Positions 26,721 to 36,013 of a stretch of DNA of 64,000 nt are shown here, in pieces. Within the stretch, counting starts at the first letter, position 1; each line of letters starts with the position of its first letter. A program made the translations under genes and the position numbers. This DNA is from Kibdelosporangium philippinense. Lineage in GTDB: Bacteria > Actinomycetota > Actinomycetes > Mycobacteriales > Pseudonocardiaceae. The stretch spans positions 620,001 through 684,000 of the forward strand of contig NZ_JAJVCN010000001.1 of the NCBI RefSeq assembly GCF_021390435.2. Reading direction: 5' to 3'. The notes under the pieces were generated by a model. That model did no database searches. It was not told where the DNA came from and was given only the letters and a program-made list of their open reading frames with translations.

Positions 26721-28076
26721 TCAGGCGTTGGCTGGTTCCTTCTTGGTGCCTTCGTCCTCGTCGTCTTCACGCACCGCGTGCTCGTCGACCATTGTGGACT
26801 CGTCGAACGGATCCTCACCGGACAGCACGCGCTTGGCCTGATCCCGGTCGAATTCCTTTGTCCACGTACCCAACAGCACGGTGGCGACGGCGTTGCCGGT
26901 GAAGTTGGTCAGCGCGCGGGCCTCGGACATGAACCGGTCGATACCGACGATGAAGCCGACACCGCCGACCAGTTCCGGCCGGTGCGACGACAGACCGCCT
27001 GCCAGGGTGGCAAGACCAGCGCCGGAGACACCGGCCGCGCCCTTCGAGGCGATCATCATGAACAGCAGCAACGCGATCTGCTCGCCGAAGTTCAGCGGCG
27101 CGTTCATCGCTTCGGCGATGAAGATCGTCGCCATCGTCAGGTAGATCATCGTGCCGTCGAGGTTGAACGAGTATCCGGTCGGGACGGTGATACCGACGAC
27201 CGGACGGCTCACGCCGACGTGCTCCATCTTCGCGATCAGGCGCGGCAGCGCGCTTTCCGAGGAGGAGGTCGAGAAGATCAGCAGGTACTCGCGGGCGAGG
27301 TAGCGCATCAGCGAGAACAGGTTGACCCGCGAGACGATCCACAGCAGACCGGCGAGGATGATGCCGATGAACAGGATGCAGGTGATGTAGAAGCCGAGCA
27401 TGATCACCAGTAGGCTCTTCAACGCCGCCGCGCCGGTCGCGCCGACCACGGCCGCGATGGCGCCGAACGCACCGATCGGTGCGGCCCACATGACCATCGC
27501 CAGGACCTTGAAGACCAGGCGCTGGATGTGCGAGATGCCGCGCAGCACCGGCTTGCCCTTTTCGCCGAGTGCCTGCAGCGCGAAGCCGACAAGCAGCGAA
27601 ATCAGCAGCGTTTCGAGCACGTCACCGCTGGTCAGACCGGATACCAGGGTCGTAGGAATGATGCCGAGGATGAACTGGGTGGTGTTCTCCTGTGCCTTGA
27701 CCTGCGCGAGGCCGCTCTTCTGCACCTGGTCGGTGATGGCGAGGCCGTCACCGGGGTGCAGGATGTTGCCGACGATCAGGCCGATCGTCAGTGCGACGAA
27801 CGACATCGCGATGAAGTAGCCGATCGCAAGGCCGCCGACCTTGCCAACCCGTGCGGCCTGCCTGATCGAGCCGATGCCGAGCACCAGCGTGCAGAAGATG
27901 ATCGGGCTGATCATCATCTTGATCAGTGCGACGAAACCGTCACCGATCGGCTTCAGAGCGACACCCGTCTTGGGGAAGATCAAACCGACGGCGATGCCGA
28001 GAATGACCGCGACGACAACCGCGATGTAGAGGTAATGGGTGCGATCCCGGCGGGTGCGCCCCTCAACTGTGGACAA
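26721..28076 (-). CDS. dctA: C4-dicarboxylate:cation symporter
   Basis: 451 residues of the DAACS family with eight or more hydrophobic segments. Hallmarks are GLIFPKTGVALKPIGDGFVALIKMMISPIIFCTLVLGI, the serine-rich re-entrant loop IFSTSSSESALPRL, and the YSFNLDGTMIYLTMATIFIAEA block. It imports succinate, fumarate or malate. A CitA/DcuS-type kinase is encoded divergently 128 bp away, and the response regulator is close by, so uptake is probably induced by the substrate. Confidence 0.93.
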   Translation of the reverse strand: MSTVEGRTRRDRTHYLYIAVVVAVILGIAVGLIFPKTGVALKPIGDGFVALIKMMISPIIFCTLVLGIGSIRQAARVGKVGGLAIGYFIAMSFVALTIGLIVGNILHPGDGLAITDQVQKSGLAQVKAQENTTQFILGIIPTTLVSGLTSGDVLETLLISLLVGFALQALGEKGKPVLRGISHIQRLVFKVLAMVMWAAPIGAFGAIAAVVGATGAAALKSLLVIMLGFYITCILFIGIILAGLLWIVSRVNLFSLMRYLAREYLLIFSTSSSESALPRLIAKMEHVGVSRPVVGITVPTGYSFNLDGTMIYLTMATIFIAEAMNAPLNFGEQIALLLFMMIASKGAAGVSGAGLATLAGGLSSHRPELVGGVGFIVGIDRFMSEARALTNFTGNAVATVLLGTWTKEFDRDQAKRVLSGEDPFDESTMVDEHAVREDDEDEGTKKEPANA

Positions 28077-28204
28077 AACGGGCCTCCTGGGAAGGCGGGT
28101 ATGCGACGTAGGGTCTGGGAATTGGTTGTGCAGACTATCCGTGCCGATATGAGACCGGTCACGGTTGTGTTCATTTCGGTCGTGCGTCGCGGAGGTTAAC
28201 GGTC

Positions 28205-29770
28205 ATGCGGGAGTGGAGTCTTGCCCGCCAGCTGCTGGTGTTGCAGGTGGTGATCGTAGGTGTGATCGTCGGGGGTGGATCGATACTGGCCTACCTCGAC
28301 GCGGCCCGAAACACGGAGGACACGGCCCGGCGAGAAGTCGTCGCGGTGGCGAAGTCGGTTGCGGATACGCCGACCCTGATCATGGCGTTGTCCACGCCGA
28401 GGCCGACCGACATCCTTCAGCCGTTCGCCGAAGATGTACGTCACGATACGGGTGTTGATTTCATTACGATCATGAATCCGGAGGGCATCAGGTATACCCA
28501 TCCGAACCCGCAGGAGATAGGGCGGCATTTCATCGGCAACACCAAGGAGGCATTGGAAGGCGGGGTGTTGACCGAGACTTTTGTCGGCACTCTCGGGCCG
28601 TCGGTACGAGCCGTAGTCCCGGCATTTTCAGCCGATCGTGTAGTGGCTTTGGTGGCTGTCGGGATCACTGTCGAGGCGATCGCGGATGAATTGTCCGGCC
28701 GTCTGGTCGCCGTGATACTCGTCGGCGTTGCCGCGCTTGGCGTCGGCCTGATCGGCACGTACTTCGTCAGTGCCAGGGTGCGCCGCCAGACCCGCGGGAT
28801 GGGCCCGGCCCGGCTCGGCCGGATGATCGACTACCACGAGTCGATCCTGCACGCGGTGCATGAAGGCCTGCTCCTTCTGGACCGGCGCGGGACCGTGACC
28901 TTGTGCAACGACGCGGCCAGAGACCTGCTGGGCGTACCGGAAGACGTCGAAGGCAGGAAACTGTCCACACTGGGCTTGCCATCGTCTCTCGTGGACGGTC
29001 TGTTGTCCGACGGTCCTGTCCGCGACGAGATCCACGTGACCGATCGCCGGGTGGTCGTGGTCAACAAGTCCAAGCTCCCGACCCAGGGCGCCGTGGTGAC
29101 GTTGCGAGACCACACCGACCTGCAGGCGCTGACCGGCGAGCTGGACTCGGTGAAGGGCTTCGCGGAATCGTTGCGGTCGCAGGCGCACGAGGCCGCGAAT
29201 CGGCTGCACACAGTGGTCTCCCTGATCGAACTGGACCGGGCCGACGAAGCGGTCCAATTCGCCACGGAGGAACTGGAAATCGCGCAGCAGCTGACCGATC
29301 GAGTCGTCGCGGCAGTCGGCGAACCCGTGCTTGCCGCGCTGCTTTTGGGCAAGACAGCCGAGGCGAGCGAGCGTGGCGTGGAGCTGGTGATCACTCCGGA
29401 CACGCACATCGAGGAAACTTCGATGCCTGGCCGGGACTTGGTGACGATTCTGGGCAACCTGATCGACAACGCGCTGGACGCGGCGGTTGACGGGCAGGAA
29501 GCGCCGAAAGTCTTTGTCACCGTTCGGAAGACCGGCGACGAACTGTTGCTTCGCGTTGCTGACACCGGTCCAGGGCTTGATGACGAGACCTCACGGGCCG
29601 CCTTCACCCGTGGATGGTCTACAAAGGACTCGAATCGTGGGCTGGGATTGGCTCTCGTCGGCCAGACCGTCCGGCGCTACGGCGGCACGATCGAGCTTGG
29701 CCAGGAAATTGGCGCGGTGTTCACCGTGCGGCTACCGGCGCAGGCCAGTACCACTCGATCAGGGAGCTGA
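28205..29770 (+). CDS. Sensor histidine kinase, CitA/DcuS family
   Basis: 521 residues. Two transmembrane helices (~10-30 and ~168-188) enclose a PASp/CACHE-like sensor (FITIMNPEGIRYTHPNPQEIGRHFIGNT). A cytoplasmic PAS domain follows (~205-300), then a SpoOB-type dimerisation segment with His328 and Asn332 in AHEAANRLHTVVSL, and a C-terminal HATPase (NLIDNALDAA, DTGPGL, RGLGLALV). Such kinases sense C4-dicarboxylates or citrate. The neighbouring dctA and the response regulator at 30598 complete the system. The 3' end overlaps the convergent small gene by 12 bp. Confidence 0.92.
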   Translation: MREWSLARQLLVLQVVIVGVIVGGGSILAYLDAARNTEDTARREVVAVAKSVADTPTLIMALSTPRPTDILQPFAEDVRHDTGVDFITIMNPEGIRYTHPNPQEIGRHFIGNTKEALEGGVLTETFVGTLGPSVRAVVPAFSADRVVALVAVGITVEAIADELSGRLVAVILVGVAALGVGLIGTYFVSARVRRQTRGMGPARLGRMIDYHESILHAVHEGLLLLDRRGTVTLCNDAARDLLGVPEDVEGRKLSTLGLPSSLVDGLLSDGPVRDEIHVTDRRVVVVNKSKLPTQGAVVTLRDHTDLQALTGELDSVKGFAESLRSQAHEAANRLHTVVSLIELDRADEAVQFATEELEIAQQLTDRVVAAVGEPVLAALLLGKTAEASERGVELVITPDTHIEETSMPGRDLVTILGNLIDNALDAAVDGQEAPKVFVTVRKTGDELLLRVADTGPGLDDETSRAAFTRGWSTKDSNRGLGLALVGQTVRRYGGTIELGQEIGAVFTVRLPAQASTTRSGS

Positions 29771-30205
29771 GTTCTTCTTCTTTGCCTTGTGGCTGGCGAT
29801 GTCCGCGGGTGTCAGGCGCGAGTGCAGCAGGCGTTGGTAGCGCTGGCGCATGCCTTGCCGGGTGAGCCCGAAGACTTCACCAAGCGACTCAAAGGTTTCC
29901 CCTCGGTCCAGGGCCGCCTCGATCAGCTTGGCCTCGATGTTGTCGAGGTCGATGCGGATCTGCGGGACCAGGCTCAGCGCCGCGACCATGTCGGCCGCGG
30001 TGACTTCGTCGATCGTGGGCAGACCGGCCTCGCGGCGCGAGTCGTCGTGCTTCGCTGATCCGAATGCGCACGCGCTGACCATCTGGGCCATGTTGAATAT
30101 GCCCGGATGTCCTTCTTTGTGGCCATTGGGAAGGTAGCGTCGGAGTTGGCTCAGGATTTGCTGCTCACGGTCCCAGGTAAGGCGAGTGTCCGGGTTGATT
30201 GGCAT
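29759..30205 (-). CDS. Small helix-turn-helix protein, unknown family
   Basis: 148 residues. The C-terminal half contains LGEVFGLTRQGMRQRYQRLL, which reads like a sigma-region-4 type helix-turn-helix, followed by a lysine-rich tail. The N-terminus (LTWDREQQILSQLRRYLPNGHKEGHPG) is not recognised. A 7-bp inverted repeat lies directly before the ATG, suggesting autoregulation. It interrupts an otherwise expected kinase-regulator operon. Confidence 0.65.
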   Translation of the reverse strand: MPINPDTRLTWDREQQILSQLRRYLPNGHKEGHPGIFNMAQMVSACAFGSAKHDDSRREAGLPTIDEVTAADMVAALSLVPQIRIDLDNIEAKLIEAALDRGETFESLGEVFGLTRQGMRQRYQRLLHSRLTPADIASHKAKKKNSAP

Positions 30206-30597
30206 GCTGACAACGTTATGTTGTCACGTCTGAAGGGGCAAGGTGTTGGGTCAACTACCCAGGTCGTGGGGGTATTTGCCGCAGACGGTCGTGGGTGAAA
30301 GGTGTCGACTGGATGGCTAGGGCACTCAGAGCTGCCGAGCCTTCGGCTATTGTTTTGGCGAGCTTCCCTTTTCGGGGCTCGAGATTTTCGGGCGCTGGAA
30401 ATGTGTGATGGGCTGGCGAATTGGGCGTCGGCACGCCTCGGGACTGCTCAGCAAGATGGACAATGGCCTTGTGCTGCCGGTGAGTGTCGGTTTGGTTCCG
30501 ATCAGTGGTAAGGCGCGCCCGGCTACTGATCCGGGGCCCTCGTGGGAGAGACTATTCGGCGGTAGGCCGGACGAGCTGGCCCCGTGAGGCTGTCGAG
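30206..30597. other. Intergenic region before the response regulator
   Basis: About 390 bp of lower GC content than its surroundings and no convincing gene. It holds the operator at 30208-30226 and presumably the response-regulator promoter. Confidence 0.35.
30208..30226. promoter_or_regulatory. Inverted repeat at the start of the small HTH gene
   Basis: tgacaac-gttat-gttgtca, perfect 7-bp arms, 2 bp upstream of the ATG of the minus-strand gene. The closeness leaves no room for a ribosome-binding site outside it, which would fit a leaderless, autoregulated transcript. Confidence 0.5.
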
Positions 30598-31275
30598 ATG
30601 ATCAGGGTTTTGGTGGTCGAGGACGACCCTGTAGCTGCTGACGCGCACCGGCTCTACGTCGAGCGGGTGGCGGGCTTCTCGGTGTCCGGAGTCGCCCACA
30701 CCGGCGCCGAGGCGAAGCGGTTCGTCGAACAGCACCCGATCGACCTGCTCCTGCTGGACCTGTACCTGCCGGACGCGCACGGGCTGCAGATCAGCCGCGC
30801 GCTGCGGGCGGCCAATCCGAACATCGATGTCATCGCCGTGACGTCCGCGCGGGACCTGGCGATGGTCCGTGCCGCGGTGTCCGCGGGCGTCGTGCAGTAC
30901 CTGCTGAAACCCTTCACGTTCGCCACGTTGCGCGACAAGCTGGAGCGGTACGCCGAGTTCCGCGCGGCCGTCATGGCAGCGGGTGAGGCGGCTGGTCAGG
31001 CCGATGTCGACCGTGCACTCGCGACGCTGAGGGGGACCGAGGGCATTGGGTTGCCGAAGGGGATGAGCGCGGACACGTTGGACTCTGTCGTGGCCGCGTT
31101 GCGGGAGACGCCTGAAGGACTGTCGGCGGTTGGGGCCGCGAGCGTGGTGGGCATTTCCCGCGTCACGGCCCGTCGCTACCTCGAACACCTCGCGGACACC
31201 GGCACGGTTGTCCGGCGTCCGCAGTACGGCCAGGTGGGCAGGCCTGAGCTGTTCTACCGCCTGGCGGCCGGTTAG
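30598..31275 (+). CDS. Response regulator, CitB/DcuR type
   Basis: 225 residues. The receiver domain has MIRVLVVEDDP, phosphoacceptor Asp54 in LLLLDLYLPD, and Lys in YLLKPF. The C-terminus has the CitT/CitB-type helix-turn-helix (LSAVGAASVVGISRVTARRYLEHL). Likely partner of the kinase at 28205 and regulator of dctA. The last 4 bp overlap the convergent hexosaminidase gene. Confidence 0.9.
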   Translation: MIRVLVVEDDPVAADAHRLYVERVAGFSVSGVAHTGAEAKRFVEQHPIDLLLLDLYLPDAHGLQISRALRAANPNIDVIAVTSARDLAMVRAAVSAGVVQYLLKPFTFATLRDKLERYAEFRAAVMAAGEAAGQADVDRALATLRGTEGIGLPKGMSADTLDSVVAALRETPEGLSAVGAASVVGISRVTARRYLEHLADTGTVVRRPQYGQVGRPELFYRLAAG

Positions 31276-32756
31276 CGGGGCCTGCCGGGCGCTCCTGGAC
31301 GGGTTTGCCATGGGTGTGGGCCGGTGAGCGGCCGGTACTCCACACCCATGGCATCCAGCCTGGCCAGGTGGTGGTTGACCAGGCGGGTCTCGAATTCCTC
31401 GTACGACCGTCCCGCTGGGGACGACCAGACGACCTCGGCGAACGCGGCGAGCCGCGGGTAGACCGCGTAGTCCACGCGCCGGGGGTTGTCCAGGTGCTCG
31501 GTCCAGACCTGAGCCTGCGCACCGAGGACGTGCTTGTGGAACTCCGGCGCGAGCGCCGCGGGGATGGGCTCGTAGCCGTAGACGTCTTCCAGGGTGCGCA
31601 GGAAGCCGACCGGGATCGGCTCGTCGGGATGCGCGGACTGCCGATGGTCGAGGTAGACGTACTGCTCAGGGCACATCACGACGTCGTGGCCGGACGAGGC
31701 CGCCGTGACACCGGCCTCCTCGCCACGCCACGATGCGATGATCGCGTCGTCGGTCAGGCCGCCCGCGTCCAGGATCTCGTCCCAGCCAAGGGATCGGCGG
31801 CCGTGCTTGGCCAGGTGATTGGCCAGCTGCGCGATGAACCAGCCGTGCAGCTGAACCTCGGCCGTGAAGCCGAGCTCGGCCATCCGCTGCGCCGCGGCCG
31901 GGCTGTCCTTCCATTGGATGGTCGGGACTTCGTCGCCGCCGAGGCAGATCACCGGTCCGTCGAAGATGTCGACGACGTGGTCGAGCACGGTCTTGTAGAA
32001 GTCGATCGTGTCGTCCGAGACGTTCAGGATGTTCGGGTTGATGCCCCAGTTACGCAGCACCGGCAGCTGTTCGTCGGTGTTGCCGAGCTTCGGGTACGCC
32101 GCGATCGCCGCTTGGCTGTGTCCGGGGACGTCGACCTCCGGCACGATCGTGATGTGCCGTTGTTTGGCGTACGCGACGAGCTCACGCATGTCGTCCGTGG
32201 TGTAGAAACCGCCGTGCGGGCGGCCGTCGTGTTCTTTGGTGCCGTCCGGCTGACGGCCGACCCACGAACCCGTGCGCCAGCCGCCGACCTGGGTCAGCAG
32301 CGGGTACGCGGGGACCTCGATGCGCCAGCCCTGATCGTCGGTCAGGTGCAGGTGCAGCACGTTGAGCTTGTGCGCGGCCATCTGGTCGATGAACCGGAAC
32401 ACCTCGTACTTCGGCATGAAGTGGCGCGCCACGTCCAGCAGCACGCCACGCCACTTGAACCTCGGCTTGTCCTCGACCGTGCCACAGGGCAGCTCCCACG
32501 GTCCTTTGTGGAGCGACGCGGCCCTGAACCGGTCGGCGCCGTAGAGCTGACGCAGGGTTTGCGCGGCGTAGAAGGCACCGGCCTCGTCGGCGGCTTCGGT
32601 GGCGACACCTTGCTGCGTAATGGTTATCCGATACCCCTCGCTCGGCAGGGCGTCGGTGAACGTGATCGATGGCTCCGCCGGAGCCGCGCTGGTGAAGGTT
32701 CCTTCCGCGGTGGTGACCGAGGAAGGATGGGGCAGAATACCTTCGAAACTCGTCAT
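31272..32756 (-). CDS. Beta-N-acetylhexosaminidase, GH20, intracellular
   Basis: 494 residues. GH20 signature with the catalytic pair Asp275-Glu276 in ICLGGDEVP, plus LNVLHLHLTDDQGW and VPEVDVPGHSQAA. There is no signal peptide, so it should act in the cytoplasm on imported N-acetylated disaccharides, releasing GlcNAc by substrate-assisted catalysis. The gene overlaps the end of the permease operon by 4 bp and is the last gene of the SBP-permease-permease-hexosaminidase transcript, so transport and cleavage are linked. Confidence 0.92.
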   Translation of the reverse strand: MTSFEGILPHPSSVTTAEGTFTSAAPAEPSITFTDALPSEGYRITITQQGVATEAADEAGAFYAAQTLRQLYGADRFRAASLHKGPWELPCGTVEDKPRFKWRGVLLDVARHFMPKYEVFRFIDQMAAHKLNVLHLHLTDDQGWRIEVPAYPLLTQVGGWRTGSWVGRQPDGTKEHDGRPHGGFYTTDDMRELVAYAKQRHITIVPEVDVPGHSQAAIAAYPKLGNTDEQLPVLRNWGINPNILNVSDDTIDFYKTVLDHVVDIFDGPVICLGGDEVPTIQWKDSPAAAQRMAELGFTAEVQLHGWFIAQLANHLAKHGRRSLGWDEILDAGGLTDDAIIASWRGEEAGVTAASSGHDVVMCPEQYVYLDHRQSAHPDEPIPVGFLRTLEDVYGYEPIPAALAPEFHKHVLGAQAQVWTEHLDNPRRVDYAVYPRLAAFAEVVWSSPAGRSYEEFETRLVNHHLARLDAMGVEYRPLTGPHPWQTRPGAPGRPR

Positions 32757-33616
32757 CCCTTGACCGCTCCCGAGAGTCCGGACGCCAGGTGCCGTTGGAC
32801 GAAGATGAAGAAGATCAGCACCGGGATCGTCATCAACGTGGCCCCAGCCATGATTCCGCCCCAGTCAAGCTCTTCCGGCTTGTAGAACACCCGCATCGCC
32901 TGGGGCAGTGTGCGATTGTCCACGTCCGAGAATATCAGCGTTTGGGCGAACAGGAAGTCGTTCCACGCGTGGATGAACGCGAGCACGCTCGTTGCGACAA
33001 GACCGGGCGCCACCAACGGAAACAGCACCTGCCAGGTGAACCGCATCCGGCTGGCGCCGTCCAACGCAGCGGCTTCCTCCAGTTCGGCCGGGACGGCTGC
33101 GACGAAACCGCGCAGCATCCAGATCGCGAACGGCAGGCTGAATGCGAGGTTCACCAACACCAAGGGCGCCAACTCGTTCAGCCCGAAGGCAGGTGCGGTT
33201 GTGCCGACTTGCTGGACCATGAAGAACAACGGGATGGTGAGTGCCTCGACCGGAACCATCTGGGCGACAAGCAACATCACGAGCAGGACGGTCCGGCCCT
33301 TGAACCGGAAGCGCGTCAACGCGACTGCGGAAAGGAACGACAGCAGCATCGACAAAGCGACGACGCAGAGGGCGACGATCGCGCTGTTCATGAAGTATCG
33401 CCCAAAGCCTTGGGAATCAAGGACTCGGGAGAAGCTTTCGAAGCTGGGCGCGAAGGTCCACGGCGTCGCGGACTGGATCTCGCCCGCAGGCTTGAAGGCC
33501 GAAAGGACCATCCAGTAGAGGGGGACGGCGACAAGGGCCGCGATGACGCAGCACGCGATCTCGGCGATCAGACGGCCAGGGCGGCGGCGCGGCTTCCGCA
33601 GGGTCAGGGTTGCCAT
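32753..33616 (-). CDS. Sugar ABC transporter permease (MalG/DasC type)
   Basis: 287 residues with six hydrophobic segments and the EAA loop EEAAALDGASRMRFTWQVLFPLVAPG. It pairs with the upstream permease, overlapping it by 13 bp. No ATPase gene is present nearby; in streptomycetes a shared ATPase (MsiK) energises several sugar importers, and that is likely here. Confidence 0.9.
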   Translation of the reverse strand: MATLTLRKPRRRPGRLIAEIACCVIAALVAVPLYWMVLSAFKPAGEIQSATPWTFAPSFESFSRVLDSQGFGRYFMNSAIVALCVVALSMLLSFLSAVALTRFRFKGRTVLLVMLLVAQMVPVEALTIPLFFMVQQVGTTAPAFGLNELAPLVLVNLAFSLPFAIWMLRGFVAAVPAELEEAAALDGASRMRFTWQVLFPLVAPGLVATSVLAFIHAWNDFLFAQTLIFSDVDNRTLPQAMRVFYKPEELDWGGIMAGATLMTIPVLIFFIFVQRHLASGLSGAVKG

Positions 33617-34545
33617 CCGGTCCTCCGCTGCGTCCGCAAGTACAACACCGTGATCAGCATCAACAACACCGTCATCACCACACCGATGGCCGCGCCCAAG
33701 CCGTATTCCTCACCCGCGAACGCCTTCTGGTACGTGTAGACGTTCAGCACGAGGTTCTGCCCGGCGATGCCGCCACCGTTGGTCATCACGTAGATCTGCG
33801 TGAAGATCTTGAAGTCCCAGATGATCGACTGGATCGTGGCGATCACGATCAGCGGCCTCAGGATCGGCAGGATCACCTGCGTCGCGGTCCGCCGCCAGCT
33901 CGCCCCGTCCAGCTGCGCGGCCTCGATGATCTCCGAGGAGATGTTCTTGATCCCCGCGTACATCGTCATCATCACGAACGGGAACGAGCACCAGATCACC
34001 TCGGCCGCCACCAGCCCGAAGGCCGAGAGCCGGTCGAAAGTCCAGGAATGCCCCTGCATCCCGAGAATTTCGTTGACCACACCGAAGTCCGCGTCGAACA
34101 GGAACAGCCAGATGTACGATCCGGCCATCGCGGGCGTCGCCCAAGCTCCAAGCGCGGCAAGGAAAAGCAACATCCGGGGCAATGTTCGCACCCGGGTCGC
34201 CAGGATTGCCAGCGCCGTCCCGACGAGCAAGCTGCCGACCACGCACACGGCCGCGAACAACACCGTCGACACCAGCACGGACCAGAACTGCTCGTCGCCG
34301 AACAGTTCGATGTAGTTGTCAAGGCCGATGAACACCAACGGTTCCGCGCCACTGGCTTGCGGCTGGTTGTACTCGTACAACGAGATCTGGACGAGTTGGT
34401 ACAGCGGGTATGCCATCAGCGCCAGCAGCAGGATTCCCGCGGGCAGCAGGTACATCACTGCCGCCCGGCCTTCGCGCTTCTTGCGGACAGGCCGCTGCGG
34501 CGCCAGAGCAACCTTCGGCGCCGCAGGGGCTAGTTGAGTCGTCAT
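33604..34545 (-). CDS. Sugar ABC transporter permease (MalF/DasB type)
   Basis: 313 residues with six or so membrane segments after a basic N-terminus (RPVRKKREGRAAVMYLLPAG). The EAA loop is EIIEAAQLDGASWRRTATQVILPILRP. ATG overlaps the stop of the binding-protein gene (TGATG). Confidence 0.9.
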   Translation of the reverse strand: MTTQLAPAAPKVALAPQRPVRKKREGRAAVMYLLPAGILLLALMAYPLYQLVQISLYEYNQPQASGAEPLVFIGLDNYIELFGDEQFWSVLVSTVLFAAVCVVGSLLVGTALAILATRVRTLPRMLLFLAALGAWATPAMAGSYIWLFLFDADFGVVNEILGMQGHSWTFDRLSAFGLVAAEVIWCSFPFVMMTMYAGIKNISSEIIEAAQLDGASWRRTATQVILPILRPLIVIATIQSIIWDFKIFTQIYVMTNGGGIAGQNLVLNVYTYQKAFAGEEYGLGAAIGVVMTVLLMLITVLYLRTQRRTGWQP

Positions 34546-35855
34546 CAGCTACCGAATGCCTTGTTCATCTCGGATGCGGCCGCTTCCGTCGCCGCGTCGA
34601 CCGACTGGCCACCCGTCGCGACCTGCTGGATCGCGGTCGGGATGATGTTCTGCGCGTCGATCTTGGTCCAGGCCGGGGTCGCCGGGACGAACTTCGTGCC
34701 AGCCTGCGCGGTCTTCACGAACGGCTCGACGAACTTGTCCGCACTGGCCACCTGCTCCTGAACGTCCTTGAACGTCGGCAGGTTGCCCATCGCGGTGTAC
34801 ATCTTGTTCTGGTAGTTCTTGCCGCCCAACAGCTTGATGAACTCGAGCGACAGCGTGTGCTTCTTGCTCGCGCCGAACACGCCGAGCAGGTTGCCACCGG
34901 CGAAGGCCGGTGCGGTCGAGCCCGCGTCCTTGCCAGGCAACGGAACCACCGCGTACTTGCCCTTCACCGTGCCCGCTTCCACGGCCTTGCGGTTGAAGTC
35001 GCCACCGATCGTCATGCCTGCCTTGCCACCGGCGAACTGCGCGACCGACTGGCTACCGGTCAGCTGGGCGCACGCCGCAGGCGGGCAGATGTCGTCCTTC
35101 AGCAGCTCGGCGTACTGACGCAAGCCGTCACGAGTTTGCGGGCTCGTCAGTGCCGAGCTCCACTTGTCACCGTCCTGTTTGGCCAGATCGCCGCCGTTTG
35201 CCCAGATGTACGGGAAAGCGGCGTAGATGTACTTGCCGCCGACCGCGATGCCGTACAGGTCCGGCTTGGACTGACGGATCTTGCGAGCCGTCTCGGTCAG
35301 CTCCGCCAAGGTCTTCGGTGGCTGCAGGCCGAGCTCGGTGAACACGTCGGTCCGGTAGTACAGCGCGCGAGTGCCTGTGTACCAAGGGATTCCGTAGGTC
35401 TTGCCCTTCACCTTCGCGGTGTCCACGACAGACGGGATGAGGTCCTTGCTGTCCGCCCATGCCCCCAGATCGGCGGTCAGGTCGGCGAAACCGTTGGACG
35501 CGGTGTAGCCCGCGAGGTCCGTGTTGCCGAACTCGGCCACGTCGGGCGAGGAGTTCTTGTCGTTGAAGGCACCGTTGAACCGCGTCGCGCGGCCGTCGAC
35601 CGGCAGGTACTCGACGGTGACCTTGACACCCTGGTGCGCCGCCTCGAACTCCTGCTTGGCCTCGTTGACCACGGCTTCCTTCGGCGCGTTGTTGGCTTCC
35701 TGGAACAGCCACACCTTCAGCTCGCCGGTCATCTCGCCAACCGGCTGGCCCGGGCTGCCCGTTTGCTGCTGCTGGTTGTTCTGCGCCTGCGGCGGTCCAC
35801 ACGCGACGACTAAGGCCCCCACAGCGGCTGCAGCGAGCACACCTTTGATCTTCAT
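34545..35855 (-). CDS. Sugar ABC transporter substrate-binding lipoprotein (DasA-like)
   Basis: 436 residues. Lipoprotein signal with cleavage before Cys19 (ALVVACGPP), then a Gln/Pro linker and a cluster-1 periplasmic-binding fold (GELKVWLFQEANNAPKEAV, GKTYGIPWYTGTRALYYRTDVFTELG). The substrate is inferred to be chitobiose or a related N-acetylglucosamine sugar, because the operon ends with a hexosaminidase and has a DasR-type operator upstream. GGAGG at 35860-35864 gives the start. An inverted repeat at 35866 overlaps the leader. Confidence 0.88.
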   Translation of the reverse strand: MKIKGVLAAAAVGALVVACGPPQAQNNQQQQTGSPGQPVGEMTGELKVWLFQEANNAPKEAVVNEAKQEFEAAHQGVKVTVEYLPVDGRATRFNGAFNDKNSSPDVAEFGNTDLAGYTASNGFADLTADLGAWADSKDLIPSVVDTAKVKGKTYGIPWYTGTRALYYRTDVFTELGLQPPKTLAELTETARKIRQSKPDLYGIAVGGKYIYAAFPYIWANGGDLAKQDGDKWSSALTSPQTRDGLRQYAELLKDDICPPAACAQLTGSQSVAQFAGGKAGMTIGGDFNRKAVEAGTVKGKYAVVPLPGKDAGSTAPAFAGGNLLGVFGASKKHTLSLEFIKLLGGKNYQNKMYTAMGNLPTFKDVQEQVASADKFVEPFVKTAQAGTKFVPATPAWTKIDAQNIIPTAIQQVATGGQSVDAATEAAASEMNKAFGS

Positions 35856-35865
35856 TGTTCCTCCG

Positions 35866-35882
35866 GTTGCGTCTGATGCAAC
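35866..35882 (-). promoter_or_regulatory. Inverted repeat gttgc-N7-gcaac in the ABC operon leader
   Basis: gttgcgtctgatgcaac lies just upstream of the ribosome-binding site. It shares 14 of 16 bases with the element at 42324-42339 in front of the PLP enzyme and kinase genes, which suggests one regulator (perhaps the IclR protein at 43411) for both. Confidence 0.5.
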
Positions 35883-35938
35883 GCGCGTTTCACATGTGGC
35901 AATGCCGCGATGCTAGAACGGACAATTGCCCGGCACAA

Positions 35939-35950
35939 GGGTCTAGACCA
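35939..35950. promoter_or_regulatory. DasR-type operator (dre)
   Basis: gggtctagacca matches the streptomycete DasR consensus TGGTCTAGACCA at 11 of 12 positions, 84 bp upstream of the binding-protein start. DasR is a GntR regulator released by glucosamine-6-phosphate and controls chitin and GlcNAc uptake. Confidence 0.7.
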
Positions 35951-35953
35951 CCT

Positions 35954-36001
35954 CCTCGTGAGTGGTTATGCGTGTTAGAACACGCATAACCACTCACGAG
36001 G
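35954..36001. terminator. Palindrome family member B
   Basis: 48-bp palindrome, perfect except for the central ag. Outer stem cctcgtgagtggtta as in A, C, D and E; inner tgc/gca pair specific to this copy. It ends the lactonase transcript and lies upstream of the ABC operon. Confidence 0.8.
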
Positions 36002-36013
36002 GGTGACCAGGGA

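Noticed and set aside
31305..32885. 526-codon open frame antisense to the hexosaminidase
   Set aside because: Same reason: low-complexity composition and a clear GH20 enzyme on the other strand.
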